Program-made: the position numbers and the translations under genes
Part shown: in pieces, positions 36,301-46,733 of the stretch
Position numbering within the stretch: position 1 is the stretch's first letter
Layout of the letters: the number at the start of each line of letters is the position of its first letter
The notes under the pieces: generated by a model
Told to the model about the DNA's origin: nothing
The model's input: the letters and a program-made list of their open reading frames with translations, nothing else
Databases searched by the model: none
DNA from: Chthoniobacter flavus
GTDB lineage: Bacteria > Verrucomicrobiota > Verrucomicrobiia > Chthoniobacterales > Chthoniobacteraceae
Reading direction: 5' to 3'
NCBI GenBank assembly: GCA_945861435.1
Contig: CAMAUX010000002.1
Span: forward strand, 1 to 64,000
DNA length: 64,000 nucleotides

Positions 36301-36975
36301 ATGGCGAACATCTTTCCGCGCGGGAGTAATTTTCTCCCTCTTAAAATCGCCTTCTGCCTTCTAGTTCTAGGTGGTGCAACCTCAACGGGTCTTTGGTACT
36401 ACTTCACAAATAAGTATACCAATGTGGGCTACCAGCCCACCCAGCCGGTTCCCTTCTCCCACGAGATTCACGTCAAGCAGGTCGGTATGGATTGCCGTTA
36501 TTGCCACAGCTTTGTGGAGGTTGCTGCTCACTCCAATATCCCGACAACCCAAGTCTGCATGAACTGCCATCAGCAGATTCAGAAAGACAACCCCAAGCTC
36601 CAAGCGGTCCGGGACTCATGGACGACTGGCCAACCAATCCAGTGGGTGCAGATTCACAAAACTCCAGACTACGTCTATTTCAATCACTCTGCCCACGTGA
36701 ACCGAGGGGTGTCCTGTGTGAGTTGCCATGGTAAGGTTAACGAGATGGCGGAGGTCTACCATGCAAAGCCGCTCTCCATGTCTTGGTGCCTGGACTGTCA
36801 TCGCAACCCGGAGGAGGCACTCCGTCCGCTCAATCAAATTACCAACCTCGACTGGGAGCCAAAGACTAAGGAGGGACAGTCCGTTGCCGACGCGCAGCGT
36901 GAACTGGGCTCCAAGCTCAAGGCCGACTGGGCCATTAATCCTCCCGACAAGAATTGTTTTGGCTGCCACCGCTAA
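36301..36975 (+). CDS. actA: Alternative Complex III subunit A, pentaheme cytochrome c
   Basis: A 224-aa membrane-anchored multiheme cytochrome that receives electrons within ACIII, a quinol:cytochrome c (or oxidase) oxidoreductase. There is one N-terminal helix (about 12-33). Five CxxCH sites follow, with Cys65, Cys86, Cys139, Cys163 and Cys219 as first cysteines. Extra His residues (FSHEIHVKQ, FNHSAHVNRG) can be sixth ligands. ATG 36301 starts the family MANIFP-type N-terminus. It is the first gene of the long respiratory operon. Confidence 0.93.
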   Translation: MANIFPRGSNFLPLKIAFCLLVLGGATSTGLWYYFTNKYTNVGYQPTQPVPFSHEIHVKQVGMDCRYCHSFVEVAAHSNIPTTQVCMNCHQQIQKDNPKLQAVRDSWTTGQPIQWVQIHKTPDYVYFNHSAHVNRGVSCVSCHGKVNEMAEVYHAKPLSMSWCLDCHRNPEEALRPLNQITNLDWEPKTKEGQSVADAQRELGSKLKADWAINPPDKNCFGCHR

Positions 36976-36987
36976 CCGCTAATTTCG

Positions 36988-39900
36988 ATGAGCAAACGCG
37001 TCTTCCACCATCCTCAGGATTCGGCCAGCGGCAAGAAGTATTGGCGCAGTGTCGGCCAACTCTCCAATACGCCGGAATTCCGGGTGTGGCTCGAAAGAGA
37101 GTTTCCTCAGGGGGCTTCGGAATTTGATGGGGGCGATGTTTCTCGTCGCAATTTCCTTCAGTTGATGGGGGCTTCCATGGCCCTTGCCGGACTTAGCTTT
37201 GCCGGATGTCGCCGACCGGAAAAGCATCTCGTTCCCTTCACGAGGGGGGTGGAGTGGTCGATTCCTGGCAAGGCTCTGTTTTTCGCGAGCGCGATGCCCT
37301 CGCGCTCCGGGGCTCTTCCTTTGGTTGTCACAACACATGACGGGCGCCCGACCAAGGTGGACGGTAATCCGCTCCATTCGTTGAGCAAGGGTGCTGCCGG
37401 AGTTTTTGCTCAGGCCTCCATCCTCGATCTTTACGATCCCGATCGCTCGAGGCGTTTCCTTAGTGGCGGCGAGCCGTCGAGTTCCGCTCAGTTTGAGAAG
37501 GCTCTCGATGGGATTATCGCCTCTCTCGGTGATGGTTCGTCGCTTGCATTGCTTCTTGAGCCTGGGGATTCTCCCACGCGCGAACGGTTGCGCGCGGAGA
37601 TTGTGGCTAAGTTTCCGAAGGCGATGTGGGCCACTTACGACCCAATAGCCTCGCCCGCTGGCGATATATTCCAGTCTGGGGTGCAGCCGGTTCCTGTGAT
37701 TTCTGCAGCCGATGTGATTATGTCGCTGGACTGCGACTTCCTCGGAAGTGATGTGGCGGGTGATCAGGCGAGGCAATTTGCAGCCCGCCGCAAGCCCGAG
37801 GCCCAGGCTGGGATGAACCGCCTCTATGTGGTGGAAAATCGTTTTACCCTGACCGGTGGAATGGCGGACCACCGACTCCGCGTTCAGGCGAGCAGGGTGG
37901 GGGCTTTCGCGACTGCGATTGCTCGTCAGGTGGCGGATTCCACAGGGGACGCAGTACTCGCTCAGATGCTTCAGGGCGTATCCATCGATCCTGTGGAGTT
38001 TCCTGCTGACTGGGTTCGTGAGGCCGCGGCTGATCTGATTGCTAACCGTGGCAGGAGTTTGGTGATTGCCGGTCATCGCCAACCCGTGGCAGTTCAAGGA
38101 TTGGTGGCTGGAATCAATTCGGCCTTGGGGAATCTCGGAAAGACGCTTGTCGGAAAACCTGCGCAATCGGCTCCTTCCGCCGGTATCGCTGATGTCGCCA
38201 AGGCAGCAGGGGAGGGGCGACTGAAGACCCTCATCTTGATTGGCGGTAACCCTGCCTATGATGCCCCTTCGGACTTGGGGTGGGCCAAACTTCAAAAGGA
38301 TTTTCGCGAAGAAAAGGGTGGTGTTGTGATTCGTTTGTCTTCTCAGGAGGATGAGACCTCGAGGCTCGCCACCTGGCATGCCCCGTTGGCTCACTATCTT
38401 GAGTCATGGTCTGATGCGCGCGCTTTTGATGGAAGTTATCTCTCCGTCCAGCCGATGATTCTTCCGCTCTTCGGTGGCTGGTCCGAAATTGACGTTCTTG
38501 CAAAGCTCGCAGGGCGCCAGAAGCCTGAGGGGCCCGAGTTGGTTCAGGAGACATTCCGTTCCACAGTAAAGCCTTCCGATTTCACCGAGGCCTGGGGTAA
38601 GTTTCTTCACGATGGGTTCGTCTCAAAGAGTAAGTCTCAGCAAACTTCTCTTTCTCTCAGCCCGTCTATCTCGGGTGTTGTGAGTGCGGGATTGAATGCG
38701 GTGCGGTCCACGGGATTTGAGGTTGTGGTGGTTGCTGATTCCAAGGTTCTCGACGGCCGTTATGCTAACAACGGCTGGCTCCAGGAGTTGCCCGACCCAG
38801 TGACCAAGGTTTCTTGGGATAATACAGCTCAGATTAGCCCTGCGAGCGCTAAGCAACTTGGCGTATCCAATGGCGACATGCTGAGGGTGGAGGCCTCTGG
38901 TCGCTCCTTGGAAATTCCAGCCTTCATCACCCCTGGCCACGCAGATAACTCTCTCACGGTGGCGCTTGGTTATGGGCGGGACTTCGATGGGCGGGTGGGC
39001 GGTAAGGGTGTCGGGTTTAACGCCTATCCTTTGCTGACTTCTTCAGCGCCCTACTTTTTGGTCGGAGCCTCCGTTTCGCCATCAGGAAGAAAGCACAAAC
39101 TGGTGGTGACTCAGGAGCATGGCGCGCTCGAAGGCCGGGGCGGGGACATTTTGCGCGAGGGGACCATCGAACAGTTCAAGGCGCAGCCAGATTTTGCTAA
39201 AAATCTCGGTCTCGACGCTCATGCGGAGTGGATTGAGAAGGACGGGCGGAAGACCGAGGTGGTCAACAGGTCGCTTTATTCACATCCCCCGCTTGATGAT
39301 CCGCATCAGTGGGGCATGGCGGTAGATCTTACTGCCTGCACCGGATGCTCTGCGTGCATGGTCGCCTGCCAGGCGGAAAATAACATTCCGATCGTTGGCA
39401 AGGAGCAGGTTGGCTACGGGCGTGAGATGCATTGGATCCGGACAGACAGGTACTTTGCTAGTGAGCATGATGAGGTGGCCGATCCCGAGATGATTTACCA
39501 ACCGATGCTCTGTCAGCATTGCGAAAATGCCCCGTGTGAGACCGTGTGTCCGGTGAATGCAACGGTACACAGTGAGGACGGCCTCAATGTAATGGCTTAC
39601 AACCGCTGCATTGGAACACGCTATTGTGCGAATAACTGCCCGTTTAAAGTAAGGCGCTTTAATTTTTTCGACTACAATCAGCGTCAGATTGAAGACGGTG
39701 GTCTTTACAAGTGGAACCTGACGTCTCCTAAGGGGACTCCTGAAACTATCAAGTTGCAGAAAAACCCGAATGTTACCGTTCGCATGCGGGGCGTAATGGA
39801 GAAGTGTACATTCTGCGTGCAGCGCATTCAGGAGGCAAAGATTGCCACGAAGGTGGCGCGCAGGGGAACAGGTAACGTGAAGATCGAGGCCGACGCCTTC

Positions 39901-40176
39901 ACTGTTGCGTGTGCTCAAGCATGTCCAAGCGATGCGATTACTTTCGGTGATATCAGCAACGAGAAGAGTTCCGTTTCTAAACTCCGCGCTGCTGAAAGGG
40001 GTTATCGTCTGCTCGAGTATCTCAATGTCGGCGCGCGTGTCTGGTATCTGGCACGTATACGAAATCCAAATCCTAGGATGCCGGACGCCCAGAAAGCTGG
40101 ATCCCACTCTCGCCCGTCCCATCACGGGGGCGGACACGAAACCGCGAAACCCAATCACTCCGGAGGCAACGCTTAA
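36988..40176 (+). CDS. actB: Alternative Complex III subunit B, fused molybdopterin-like/iron-sulfur protein
   Basis: A 1062-aa peripheral subunit. A Tat-type signal ([18 protein letters not shown]) occurs about 50 residues in, as usual for ActB. The large middle part resembles molybdopterin oxidoreductases but is expected to lack the cofactor. The C-terminal ferredoxin-like part holds four cysteine clusters, beginning [11 protein letters not shown] at residues 784-794, then [26 protein letters not shown] and CTFCVQ...CAQACP, enough for three or four Fe-S clusters. It links quinol oxidation at ActC/F to the hemes. It shares one base with actC. Confidence 0.95.
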   Translation: MSKRVFHHPQDSASGKKYWRSVGQLSNTPEFRVWLEREFPQGASEFDGGDVSRRNFLQLMGASMALAGLSFAGCRRPEKHLVPFTRGVEWSIPGKALFFASAMPSRSGALPLVVTTHDGRPTKVDGNPLHSLSKGAAGVFAQASILDLYDPDRSRRFLSGGEPSSSAQFEKALDGIIASLGDGSSLALLLEPGDSPTRERLRAEIVAKFPKAMWATYDPIASPAGDIFQSGVQPVPVISAADVIMSLDCDFLGSDVAGDQARQFAARRKPEAQAGMNRLYVVENRFTLTGGMADHRLRVQASRVGAFATAIARQVADSTGDAVLAQMLQGVSIDPVEFPADWVREAAADLIANRGRSLVIAGHRQPVAVQGLVAGINSALGNLGKTLVGKPAQSAPSAGIADVAKAAGEGRLKTLILIGGNPAYDAPSDLGWAKLQKDFREEKGGVVIRLSSQEDETSRLATWHAPLAHYLESWSDARAFDGSYLSVQPMILPLFGGWSEIDVLAKLAGRQKPEGPELVQETFRSTVKPSDFTEAWGKFLHDGFVSKSKSQQTSLSLSPSISGVVSAGLNAVRSTGFEVVVVADSKVLDGRYANNGWLQELPDPVTKVSWDNTAQISPASAKQLGVSNGDMLRVEASGRSLEIPAFITPGHADNSLTVALGYGRDFDGRVGGKGVGFNAYPLLTSSAPYFLVGASVSPSGRKHKLVVTQEHGALEGRGGDILREGTIEQFKAQPDFAKNLGLDAHAEWIEKDGRKTEVVNRSLYSHPPLDDPHQWGMAVDLTACTGCSACMVACQAENNIPIVGKEQVGYGREMHWIRTDRYFASEHDEVADPEMIYQPMLCQHCENAPCETVCPVNATVHSEDGLNVMAYNRCIGTRYCANNCPFKVRRFNFFDYNQRQIEDGGLYKWNLTSPKGTPETIKLQKNPNVTVRMRGVMEKCTFCVQRIQEAKIATKVARRGTGNVKIEADAFTVACAQACPSDAITFGDISNEKSSVSKLRAAERGYRLLEYLNVGARVWYLARIRNPNPRMPDAQKAGSHSRPSHHGGGHETAKPNHSGGNA

Positions 40177-41621
40177 TGTCTGAGTCCACTACCGCCGCAG
40201 CCGAAGTGAGCCTCTCCACACCACCTGAGTTGGCGCGTGTACCGTTGGTTCAGAACCAGCGTTCCATAGGATGGATCACGGACAAGGTTTCCAAGATTGT
40301 TGAGGAGCGCACCCCACGCTGGTGGTGGGTGGCGTTCCTAATATGTTCGCCCGTTGCTCTCATGGGTTTGCTGTGCATCGGCTATCAGATATCCAACGGC
40401 GTAGGCATCTGGGGTGAGAATAAGACGGTCGGATGGGCGTGGGACATTACCAACTTCGTTTTTTGGATCGGTATCGGGCATGCAGGGACATTGATCTCGG
40501 CAATCCTTTTCCTCACTCGTCAGAAGTGGCGCACGTCCATCAATCGCGCAGCAGAGGCAATGACCCTATTTGCGGTTGTTTGTGCCGGGATCTTCCCGGG
40601 AATCCATGTGGGGCGTGTTTGGATGGCATGGTTCTTGGCTCCTGTGCCCAACATGCAGGGCATCTGGCCGAACTTCCGTTCCCCTCTGCTTTGGGACGTT
40701 TTTGCCGTATCCACTTATTTCATCGTGTCTGTTCTGTTTTGGTATACTGGTTTGGTGCCTGATCTTGCGTCGCTCCGGGACAGGGCTAAGGGGCGTGTAG
40801 CGAGGTTCATTTACGGAGTATTCGCTCTGGGGTGGCGGGGGTCCAACAGGCAGTGGCGTCACTATGAAATGGCGTACTTGCTTCTAGCGGGCCTATCAAC
40901 ACCCCTCGTGCTTTCGGTACACTCGGTGGTGTCCTTTGACTTTGCGACGTCGATTCTTCCCGGGTGGCACACCACCATCTTCCCACCATATTTCGTTGCA
41001 GGGGCGATCTTCGGTGGGTTCGCCATGGTGCTCACTATCATGCTTCCCGCCCGCCTTCTTTATCCTCAGGTGGACGATCTGATCACTCGTCAACATGTTG
41101 ATAAGATGGCTAAGATCATCCTGCTCACGGGGAGTATCGTAGGGTACGCCTACCTTACCGAACTCTTCATTGCATGGTATGGAGCCAACCCATACGAAAA
41201 ATTTACGTTCTTCAATGCTCGCCTTGGACTGGAGGGTAAGGGGTGGTACGCGTGGTCCTACTACGTGATGATGTTTTGCAACGTGATTTCGCCGCAGTTG
41301 TTTTGGATTAAGTCGATGAGGACAAATTACGTGGCCGTGTTTACCGTCTGCATGTTTGTCAATGTGGGGATGTGGTTTGAGCGTTTCGTGATCATCGTCA
41401 CGTCTCTTGCTCAGGACTTCCTTCCTTCATCTTGGCGTCATTACTCCCCCTCCTGGGTCGAGGTGCTTACCTTCGTGGGGACCTTTGGAATCTTCCTCTC
41501 TTTGTTCCTGCTGTTCATGCGTTTCCTTCCCATGATTGCGATGTCTGAGGTCAAGATTGTGACACCGGAAGCTGATCCCCACCACACCCCGCACGGTCCG
41601 GGCGCTGTGGCCAATCATTAA
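40176..41621 (+). CDS. actC: Alternative Complex III subunit C, NrfD-like membrane protein
   Basis: A 481-aa polytopic protein of the NrfD/PsrC family with about ten helices, one of two quinol-binding membrane subunits of ACIII. Diagnostic stretches are [31 protein letters not shown] and [13 protein letters not shown], together with the [20 protein letters not shown] loop. The start overlaps the actB stop (TAATG), indicating tight coupling. No redox cofactor is expected in this subunit. Confidence 0.94.
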   Translation: MSESTTAAAEVSLSTPPELARVPLVQNQRSIGWITDKVSKIVEERTPRWWWVAFLICSPVALMGLLCIGYQISNGVGIWGENKTVGWAWDITNFVFWIGIGHAGTLISAILFLTRQKWRTSINRAAEAMTLFAVVCAGIFPGIHVGRVWMAWFLAPVPNMQGIWPNFRSPLLWDVFAVSTYFIVSVLFWYTGLVPDLASLRDRAKGRVARFIYGVFALGWRGSNRQWRHYEMAYLLLAGLSTPLVLSVHSVVSFDFATSILPGWHTTIFPPYFVAGAIFGGFAMVLTIMLPARLLYPQVDDLITRQHVDKMAKIILLTGSIVGYAYLTELFIAWYGANPYEKFTFFNARLGLEGKGWYAWSYYVMMFCNVISPQLFWIKSMRTNYVAVFTVCMFVNVGMWFERFVIIVTSLAQDFLPSSWRHYSPSWVEVLTFVGTFGIFLSLFLLFMRFLPMIAMSEVKIVTPEADPHHTPHGPGAVANH

Positions 41622-41631
41622 ACTACTGCTC

Positions 41632-42177
41632 ATGGCTGAATACCGAAAAGTCTATGGTCTGGGAGCGGAGTTCGACAGCGCCGCCTCCCTTATGTCCGCA
41701 GCTGAAACGGTGCGCGACAAAAAGTTCACTCACTGGGATGTCCACACTCCATTCCCTGTTCATGGAATGGATGGAGCGATGGGTCTGGGTAAGTCTTGGT
41801 TGTCTGCTCCCGTCCTAATTGGAGGGGCCACCGGAACGCTTATTGCGGCACTGCTGACGTTTGTCCCTTCTTGGGGAATCTACCCAATGATCGTCAATGG
41901 AAAACCCTTTGACTGGAGGGTTCTTCCTGCTTTTTTCCCAATCTTCTTCGAATTGACCATTCTGTTCGCCGCGTTCAGCACAGTTTTTTCGCTGTTAATC
42001 ATGAACCAACTGCCCAAATGGTATCACCCCGTCTTCAACTGGGATCAGTTTAAGAAGGCGACCGATGATGGGTTCTTTATGGTCATCGAGGCGCGTGATC
42101 CTAACTTCTCCGAATCGAGAACACGCGAATTTCTAGAAAGCATTGGCGGCAAGAACGTGACCCTCATCCACGACTAA
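41632..42177 (+). CDS. actD: Alternative Complex III subunit D (DUF3341)
   Basis: A 181-aa protein with two membrane helices (about 60-80 and 100-120) between soluble ends. The N-terminal block EFDSAASLMSAAETVRDKKF, then HWDVHTPFPVHGMDGAMGL, is characteristic of the DUF3341 subunit. The C-terminus contains the family pattern FFMVIEARDPNFSESRTREF. It has a structural role in ACIII and no cofactor. Confidence 0.93.
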   Translation: MAEYRKVYGLGAEFDSAASLMSAAETVRDKKFTHWDVHTPFPVHGMDGAMGLGKSWLSAPVLIGGATGTLIAALLTFVPSWGIYPMIVNGKPFDWRVLPAFFPIFFELTILFAAFSTVFSLLIMNQLPKWYHPVFNWDQFKKATDDGFFMVIEARDPNFSESRTREFLESIGGKNVTLIHD

Positions 42178-42186
42178 CACATCGTC

Positions 42187-42879
42187 ATGCTCCGATATTT
42201 TTTCGCGATTTTTCTTTTGGGTTCCGCCGCAGTACTCTCTCTGGCGGGTTTTCGTGGACAGAAAGGAACCGAGCCTCCAATCGAGGTGTTCCCAGACATG
42301 GATCACCAGCCAAAGTTTCAGCCCCAGCATGTCAGTCATTTCTTCGCCGATGGAAGGGCCGCGCGGAATCCGGTTCAGGGAACAGTTCCCATGGGCTTCA
42401 ATCTCGACGGAAGATACCTTCAGGTGCCTGCTCGCAATTCCGGGTTTGGCGCTGGGTTCACGAATAGGCCCGACTATTCCGGGACTGGCCGTATTGGGGA
42501 GGTTTACGGCGATGGGATTCCGTCTGGAATGCTGAAGCAGGCTGATCGACTGATTGAACGGGGTGAGGAGCGTTACAACATCAATTGTGCTGTATGTCAC
42601 GGTAGGACCGGTGGTGGGAACGGAGTCGTCCAGCAGATAGGGTCATGGGCCTCCGTGGCTAATCTGCTAGATGACAGAATTCGTTCCATGCCGGACGGGC
42701 AGATATTTAGTACCATAACGAACGGAAAAAACACCATGGGTGCGTATGGTCCCCAGATCTGCGTGGAAGATCGTTGGGCGATCGTGGCGTATATTAGATC
42801 TCTCCAACGTAGTCAGTCCGGTATCGTTTCAGACCTCACGCCGGACCAACAGATTCAGCTTCAGAACGAAAAGAAGTAA
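42187..42879 (+). CDS. actE: Alternative Complex III subunit E, monoheme cytochrome c
   Basis: A 230-aa exported or lipid-anchored cytochrome with an N-terminal hydrophobic segment (5-20) and one heme site CAVCHG (Cys134-His138). The family features MDHQPKFQPQ and RNPVQGTVPMG precede the heme domain. It would carry electrons from ActA out of ACIII toward the oxidase. Its stop overlaps the actF start (TAATG). Confidence 0.93.
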   Translation: MLRYFFAIFLLGSAAVLSLAGFRGQKGTEPPIEVFPDMDHQPKFQPQHVSHFFADGRAARNPVQGTVPMGFNLDGRYLQVPARNSGFGAGFTNRPDYSGTGRIGEVYGDGIPSGMLKQADRLIERGEERYNINCAVCHGRTGGGNGVVQQIGSWASVANLLDDRIRSMPDGQIFSTITNGKNTMGAYGPQICVEDRWAIVAYIRSLQRSQSGIVSDLTPDQQIQLQNEKK

Positions 42880-44081
42880 TGAGCCACCCACACAACATCA
42901 CTCCTCCGACTGCAGAGAGGTTCGAGCCGAGGGATGCAGGATCAATTCCAATTATCTGCCTAGGGGTTGGCGTCATCGGAATAGGCCTGAGTATCTTAGG
43001 GCTTTTCTCAGATCAGTGGCGGGCGCAGATGGCTCATTCTTGGCTGTTCGGCTTTACCTACTTCTTCACAATCTGCATGGGCTGTCTGTTTTGGAACTGC
43101 CTCCACCATGCGACGGATTCCGACTGGTCGGTGGTGGTGCGCCGTCAGCTGGAGAACATCGCCAGTCTGATTCCGTACTTTGCGATTTTCTTCATTCCCG
43201 TCCTTGCGTCAGCAGGTGTTCTCTACAAGTGGTGGAGCATGGATCCCGCCTCTGAGCCGCTGTTGGCTGCCAAGCAGCCGTATCTATCTCAGCCCTTCTT
43301 CATCGCGCGTGCTATTGGTTACTTTGTGCTGGCTGGCTGGGTCGCATACTCTTTGAAAAGGCGTTCCATATCCCAGGATGCTGACGGATCCGCTGCTCAC
43401 AGCTTAGTGATGCGCAAGTTCGGTATCGGTGGAATTCCGGTTGTGGCGATAGCGATCACTTTTGCTGCCTTCGACTGGCTCATGGGCCTCGATTACAAGT
43501 GGTTTTCCACAATGTGGGGAGTCTACCTCTTCGCGGGCGCCGCCGGCAGCTCGATGTCTCTCTTGGTTCTAATCGTGAGCGCTCTCAAAAGGCGTGGCTA
43601 TCTCAGCGTTGTGAACCTCGAGCATTACCACACGATGGGAAAGTTCATGTTAGCTTTTACGATTTTCTGGGCTTACATCGGGTTCAGCCAGTACATGCTT
43701 ATTTGGTATGCTAATATTCCTGAGGAGACGGTGTACTACCAAATAAGAAATACGGGGTCCTGGTGGTACCTCAGCACTTTCCTTGTGGTTGGTCGTTTCT
43801 TTCTTCCTTTCCCTGTGCTTCTTCTGCAGTTCACTAAAAAGAAGCCCAAGTTACTTTGCGCTGTGGCGATCTGGATCCTGTTCATGCAACTCGTCGATGT
43901 GTATGTGATTGTCTTGCCGGCACTTCACCCATCAGGGATCGCGATCAGTCCTTTCGACCTGTCTTCGCTGCTAGGTATTGGCGGAATTCTGGGATGGTTA
44001 TTCTTCCGCAACCTCAAAAATAGCCCTCTTTACCCCATGCGCGACCCTAGGCTGGGTGCTTCGCTCAAACTCACCAACTGA
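42879..44081 (+). CDS. actF: Alternative Complex III subunit F, second NrfD-like membrane protein
   Basis: A 400-aa membrane protein of about ten helices, paralogous to ActC. Recognisable parts are WLFGFTYFFTICMGCLFWNC, the DWLMGLDYKWFSTMWGVYLF segment and HYHTMGKFMLAFTIFWAYIG-like helices leading to FSQYMLIWYANIPEE. That last motif is the usual 'ISFSQYMLIWYANIPEET' signature of ActF. It completes the six-gene ACIII set. Confidence 0.94.
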   Translation: MSHPHNITPPTAERFEPRDAGSIPIICLGVGVIGIGLSILGLFSDQWRAQMAHSWLFGFTYFFTICMGCLFWNCLHHATDSDWSVVVRRQLENIASLIPYFAIFFIPVLASAGVLYKWWSMDPASEPLLAAKQPYLSQPFFIARAIGYFVLAGWVAYSLKRRSISQDADGSAAHSLVMRKFGIGGIPVVAIAITFAAFDWLMGLDYKWFSTMWGVYLFAGAAGSSMSLLVLIVSALKRRGYLSVVNLEHYHTMGKFMLAFTIFWAYIGFSQYMLIWYANIPEETVYYQIRNTGSWWYLSTFLVVGRFFLPFPVLLLQFTKKKPKLLCAVAIWILFMQLVDVYVIVLPALHPSGIAISPFDLSSLLGIGGILGWLFFRNLKNSPLYPMRDPRLGASLKLTN

Positions 44082-44090
44082 TAAGAATCG

Positions 44091-44585
44091 ATGGACGAGA
44101 AACATTCATCCCCGCTAGGGGGCTTTCCCAGTCTTCTTTGGGCTCTTTTTTTCCTTGTAGCGGTCGCAATCGGGGTGGTCAGCATGGTTCGTCGGCAGCC
44201 TGCAGGAGTAACGGTCGAGGGTCAAAGGGCTGCTAATCGCGTCCAGAAACGAGAAGAGTTGGAGAAGGCCGACGTTGAGAAACTCACAACTCCTGCCTGG
44301 GTCGACAAGTCGAAACAGACTGTTCGAGTACCTCTTGACCGCGCGAAGAAAATCGTTGCCGCGGAACTGGTCGCAAAAAAAGTGGGGCCGAGTTCTGTGA
44401 AAGTCGAGTTGCCTCCGCCAACCTCCCCTGCCTCTGCCTCATCCGAGCCATCTCCTCTCCGGCTTCCTTCTGCGCCCTACGGTGCAGATTTGCTCCAGTT
44501 TGAAGTTTTCCGACCTGCTGGCGCAACCGGCGGAAGACCCCAAAATACCCAGCCTCCGGCCCAACCCTCAACGACCGCCCAATGA
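44091..44585 (+). CDS. Single-helix Pro/Ser-rich membrane protein within the respiratory operon
   Basis: A 164-aa protein of unknown function. One hydrophobic helix (about 14-32, LLWALFFLVAVAIGVVSMV) is followed by a charged segment (about 45-100, QKREELEKADVEKLTTPAWV) and a Pro/Ala/Ser-rich tail. The middle part around VDKSKQTVRVPLDRAKKIV resembles a short motif seen in small proteins beside cytochrome oxidase genes, but I cannot name a family. It overlaps the following gene by 4 bases, so it is surely translated with it; a role in assembly is inference. Confidence 0.7.
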   Translation: MDEKHSSPLGGFPSLLWALFFLVAVAIGVVSMVRRQPAGVTVEGQRAANRVQKREELEKADVEKLTTPAWVDKSKQTVRVPLDRAKKIVAAELVAKKVGPSSVKVELPPPTSPASASSEPSPLRLPSAPYGADLLQFEVFRPAGATGGRPQNTQPPAQPSTTAQ

Positions 44586-46078
44586 CCGCTGCTGCTGCCG
44601 CCATAGACTCGACAAGTGGACAAATGCCCCGGCCCGAATGGTCGGCGAGTCCGCAGGATGAAAAGGGTGTGCTTACGGAACGTGCCCGGATTGACAAAGC
44701 GGCTTCGGGGCCTGTCCTCGTCTTTTTCTCAACCGCCGTTGCGTGGCTCATTTTGAGCACCATTCTCGGGTTGGTTATTTCCATAAAGCATAACGCCCCC
44801 TCGTTCCTCGCCGACCTTGCTCCACTAACCTACGGGCGTCTAGTTCCTGCGTGCCGACTATGCCTCACCTATGGCTGGGCAAGCCTAGCCGGAATGGGAG
44901 TTGGAATTTGGATATTATCCAGACTATGCAGAGTACCTTTGCGCCTCCCCGGGGTTCTGATTTTTGGGGCAATTCTTTGGAATCTAGGGCTTGTTCTTGG
45001 AGTCGGAGCCGTGCTCTCCGGCAAGATGTCGACTTTGGACTCCTTGGAAATGCCCATTGGGCCGTCGGTCGTTCTGTTCTCGGGCTATCTCATCATCGGT
45101 GGTTGGGGGGCGGTGCTGTATCGTTCTCGGATTGGTGGGGCCGCGTATGTTTCAGTATGGTATATTCTCGGTGCCTTTTTTTGGTTTTCTTGGTACTTCG
45201 GCGTATCGCAGTTTCTCACTTCAATTTGCGACGTCCAGGGCGTGATGCAAAACGTCGTCGGCGCTTGGTACCATCAGGGTGTTTCGTTGTTGTGGTTGGG
45301 CGCGCTTGGTCTTGGAACTGCCTACTATTTGATTCCCAAGGTCATCAATCGACCAATCTACAGTTCCAACCTCGCATCCGTAGGATTTTGGACTTTCGTT
45401 GCCTTCGCTGGTTTGACCGGGCTGGCACGTCTTAGCGGCGGCCCCGTTCCCGCGTGGATTGTAAGCGTGGGTATCGCTGCGAATCTTCTGATGCTTGTCC
45501 CGTTGGCGACGGTTCTAACCAATCTCCTCTCTACAATCCGAAGCGGGGCAGGGGCGGTCTACTTTTCTCCTACTCTGCGCTTCACCACATTCGGTGTTGT
45601 ATCATTCGGGGTTTCAGGCGTGATTGCGTTGATGAGTTCGCTCAGAAGTGTCGATAGCGCGGTGCACTTCACTCAATTCGCCCCTGGGCAGGAGCACCTT
45701 TTCCTGTATTGCTTCTACTCAATGGTGATGTTTGGGGCGATCTACTACATCATGCCTCGTCTTGTAGGATGTGAGTGGCTCTCCTCCTCCCTGATTCGCC
45801 TTCACTTCTATGGTGCGGCATACGGCGGCGGATTCTTTTCGGGGTTGTTGCTCTTGGCAGGCGTTGCCACAGGGCTTTCGCTCCGGGACCCGGAGGCTTC
45901 ATTCCTTCAGGCGGTTCAGATCAGTCAATCCTACTATTTGGGACAGACCTTTGCGGTCTGCATGATCGCCGTCGGTCATCTGTTCTTTTTGCTGCACTTC
46001 CTTCTGATGCTCCTGCGCATCGGTCAACCGGGGGCGGATCCGACCTTATTTTCCAACCCAGGGGAGGAAAAACACTAA
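44582..46078 (+). CDS. CcoN-like heme-copper oxidase subunit I homolog lacking most cofactor ligands
   Basis: A 498-aa protein with about 12-13 helices, clearly related to cbb3 oxidase subunit I (TYGRLVP, PKVINRPIYSSNLASVGFW, FGAIYYIMPRL). By manual alignment the ligands are mostly gone. The low-spin heme His after 'GRLxP' is Cys91. The CuB pair 'HH' in helix VII is replaced around residues 280-284 (GLARL). The heme b3 His is Gln370. Only His372 (second low-spin position) and perhaps His231 (in AWYHQGV) remain. It should not reduce O2. It precedes a CcoO-like gene with an intact heme site. Confidence 0.85.
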   Translation: MTAAAAAIDSTSGQMPRPEWSASPQDEKGVLTERARIDKAASGPVLVFFSTAVAWLILSTILGLVISIKHNAPSFLADLAPLTYGRLVPACRLCLTYGWASLAGMGVGIWILSRLCRVPLRLPGVLIFGAILWNLGLVLGVGAVLSGKMSTLDSLEMPIGPSVVLFSGYLIIGGWGAVLYRSRIGGAAYVSVWYILGAFFWFSWYFGVSQFLTSICDVQGVMQNVVGAWYHQGVSLLWLGALGLGTAYYLIPKVINRPIYSSNLASVGFWTFVAFAGLTGLARLSGGPVPAWIVSVGIAANLLMLVPLATVLTNLLSTIRSGAGAVYFSPTLRFTTFGVVSFGVSGVIALMSSLRSVDSAVHFTQFAPGQEHLFLYCFYSMVMFGAIYYIMPRLVGCEWLSSSLIRLHFYGAAYGGGFFSGLLLLAGVATGLSLRDPEASFLQAVQISQSYYLGQTFAVCMIAVGHLFFLLHFLLMLLRIGQPGADPTLFSNPGEEKH

Positions 46079-46722
46079 TGAATCCGAAACCCCGCCTATT
46101 TACCGGCATTGTAGCTTGCTTCGCATCATCGGCTGTGGTGGCCCTTGTCGTTCCTAGCATTCAATTGAGCGGATTGGACTCTCACTTTGATCAAGACGCC
46201 AACCAAGTTTATCCGGTTAAGAATGATCAGGGTCGGGACGTTTACATTGCTGAGGGCTGTATTCAGTGCCATTCCCAGCAGGTTCGGGACCCCCAGAACG
46301 GACTCGATATCGAGCGTGGCTGGGGCGTGAGGAGGACTGTTGCACGCGATCATGTGCTGGAGTCTGCCCCGCTTCTTGGAAACTCCCGGATGGGGCCGGA
46401 TTTGTCCAATGTCGGATCGTCGGACTGGCGAAACGAACCTAAGGAGGATCCTCGGCGACCAAAGCGTAGGGATTCAGTTTGGCACTTGCTGCACCTTTAC
46501 CAACCGGACTCCCTCGTGAAGGAGTCGTCGATGCCGCCGTATAGATACTTGTTTGAGAGGCAGCAGATCTCCGGTGAGCGGTCGTCTGTGGCTTTGAATG
46601 TGCCCACAGAGGCTGGTTATCAGATCGTGCCCAAGCCCGAGGCGCTCCGGTTGGTTAAGTACCTCACGTCGCTTGATAGAAGTTATCCTCTGCAGGAGGC
46701 GAAAGCTCCCGCTGCAAAATAG
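46078..46722 (+). CDS. CcoO-like monoheme cytochrome c (cbb3 subunit II type)
   Basis: A 214-aa protein with an N-terminal membrane helix (about 8-28) and the CcoO-type heme block GRDVYIAEGCIQCHSQQVR (Cys61-His65). It continues with GNSRMGPDLSNVG and the likely Met ligand in ESSMPPYRYLF. All features of a working heme c are kept, unlike its CcoN-like partner. The start shares a base with the upstream stop (TAATG). It probably relays electrons between ACIII and downstream cytochromes. Confidence 0.88.
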   Translation: MNPKPRLFTGIVACFASSAVVALVVPSIQLSGLDSHFDQDANQVYPVKNDQGRDVYIAEGCIQCHSQQVRDPQNGLDIERGWGVRRTVARDHVLESAPLLGNSRMGPDLSNVGSSDWRNEPKEDPRRPKRRDSVWHLLHLYQPDSLVKESSMPPYRYLFERQQISGERSSVALNVPTEAGYQIVPKPEALRLVKYLTSLDRSYPLQEAKAPAAK

Positions 46723-46733
46723 AATTTCACAGA

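Noticed and set aside
36979-38394. 471-codon minus-strand frame over actB
   Set aside because: It is antisense to the clear ActB N-terminal half and lacks motifs.
44582-46078. Reading the CcoN-like protein as a nitric oxide reductase
   Set aside because: NORs keep the heme and metal-site histidines, which are missing here.
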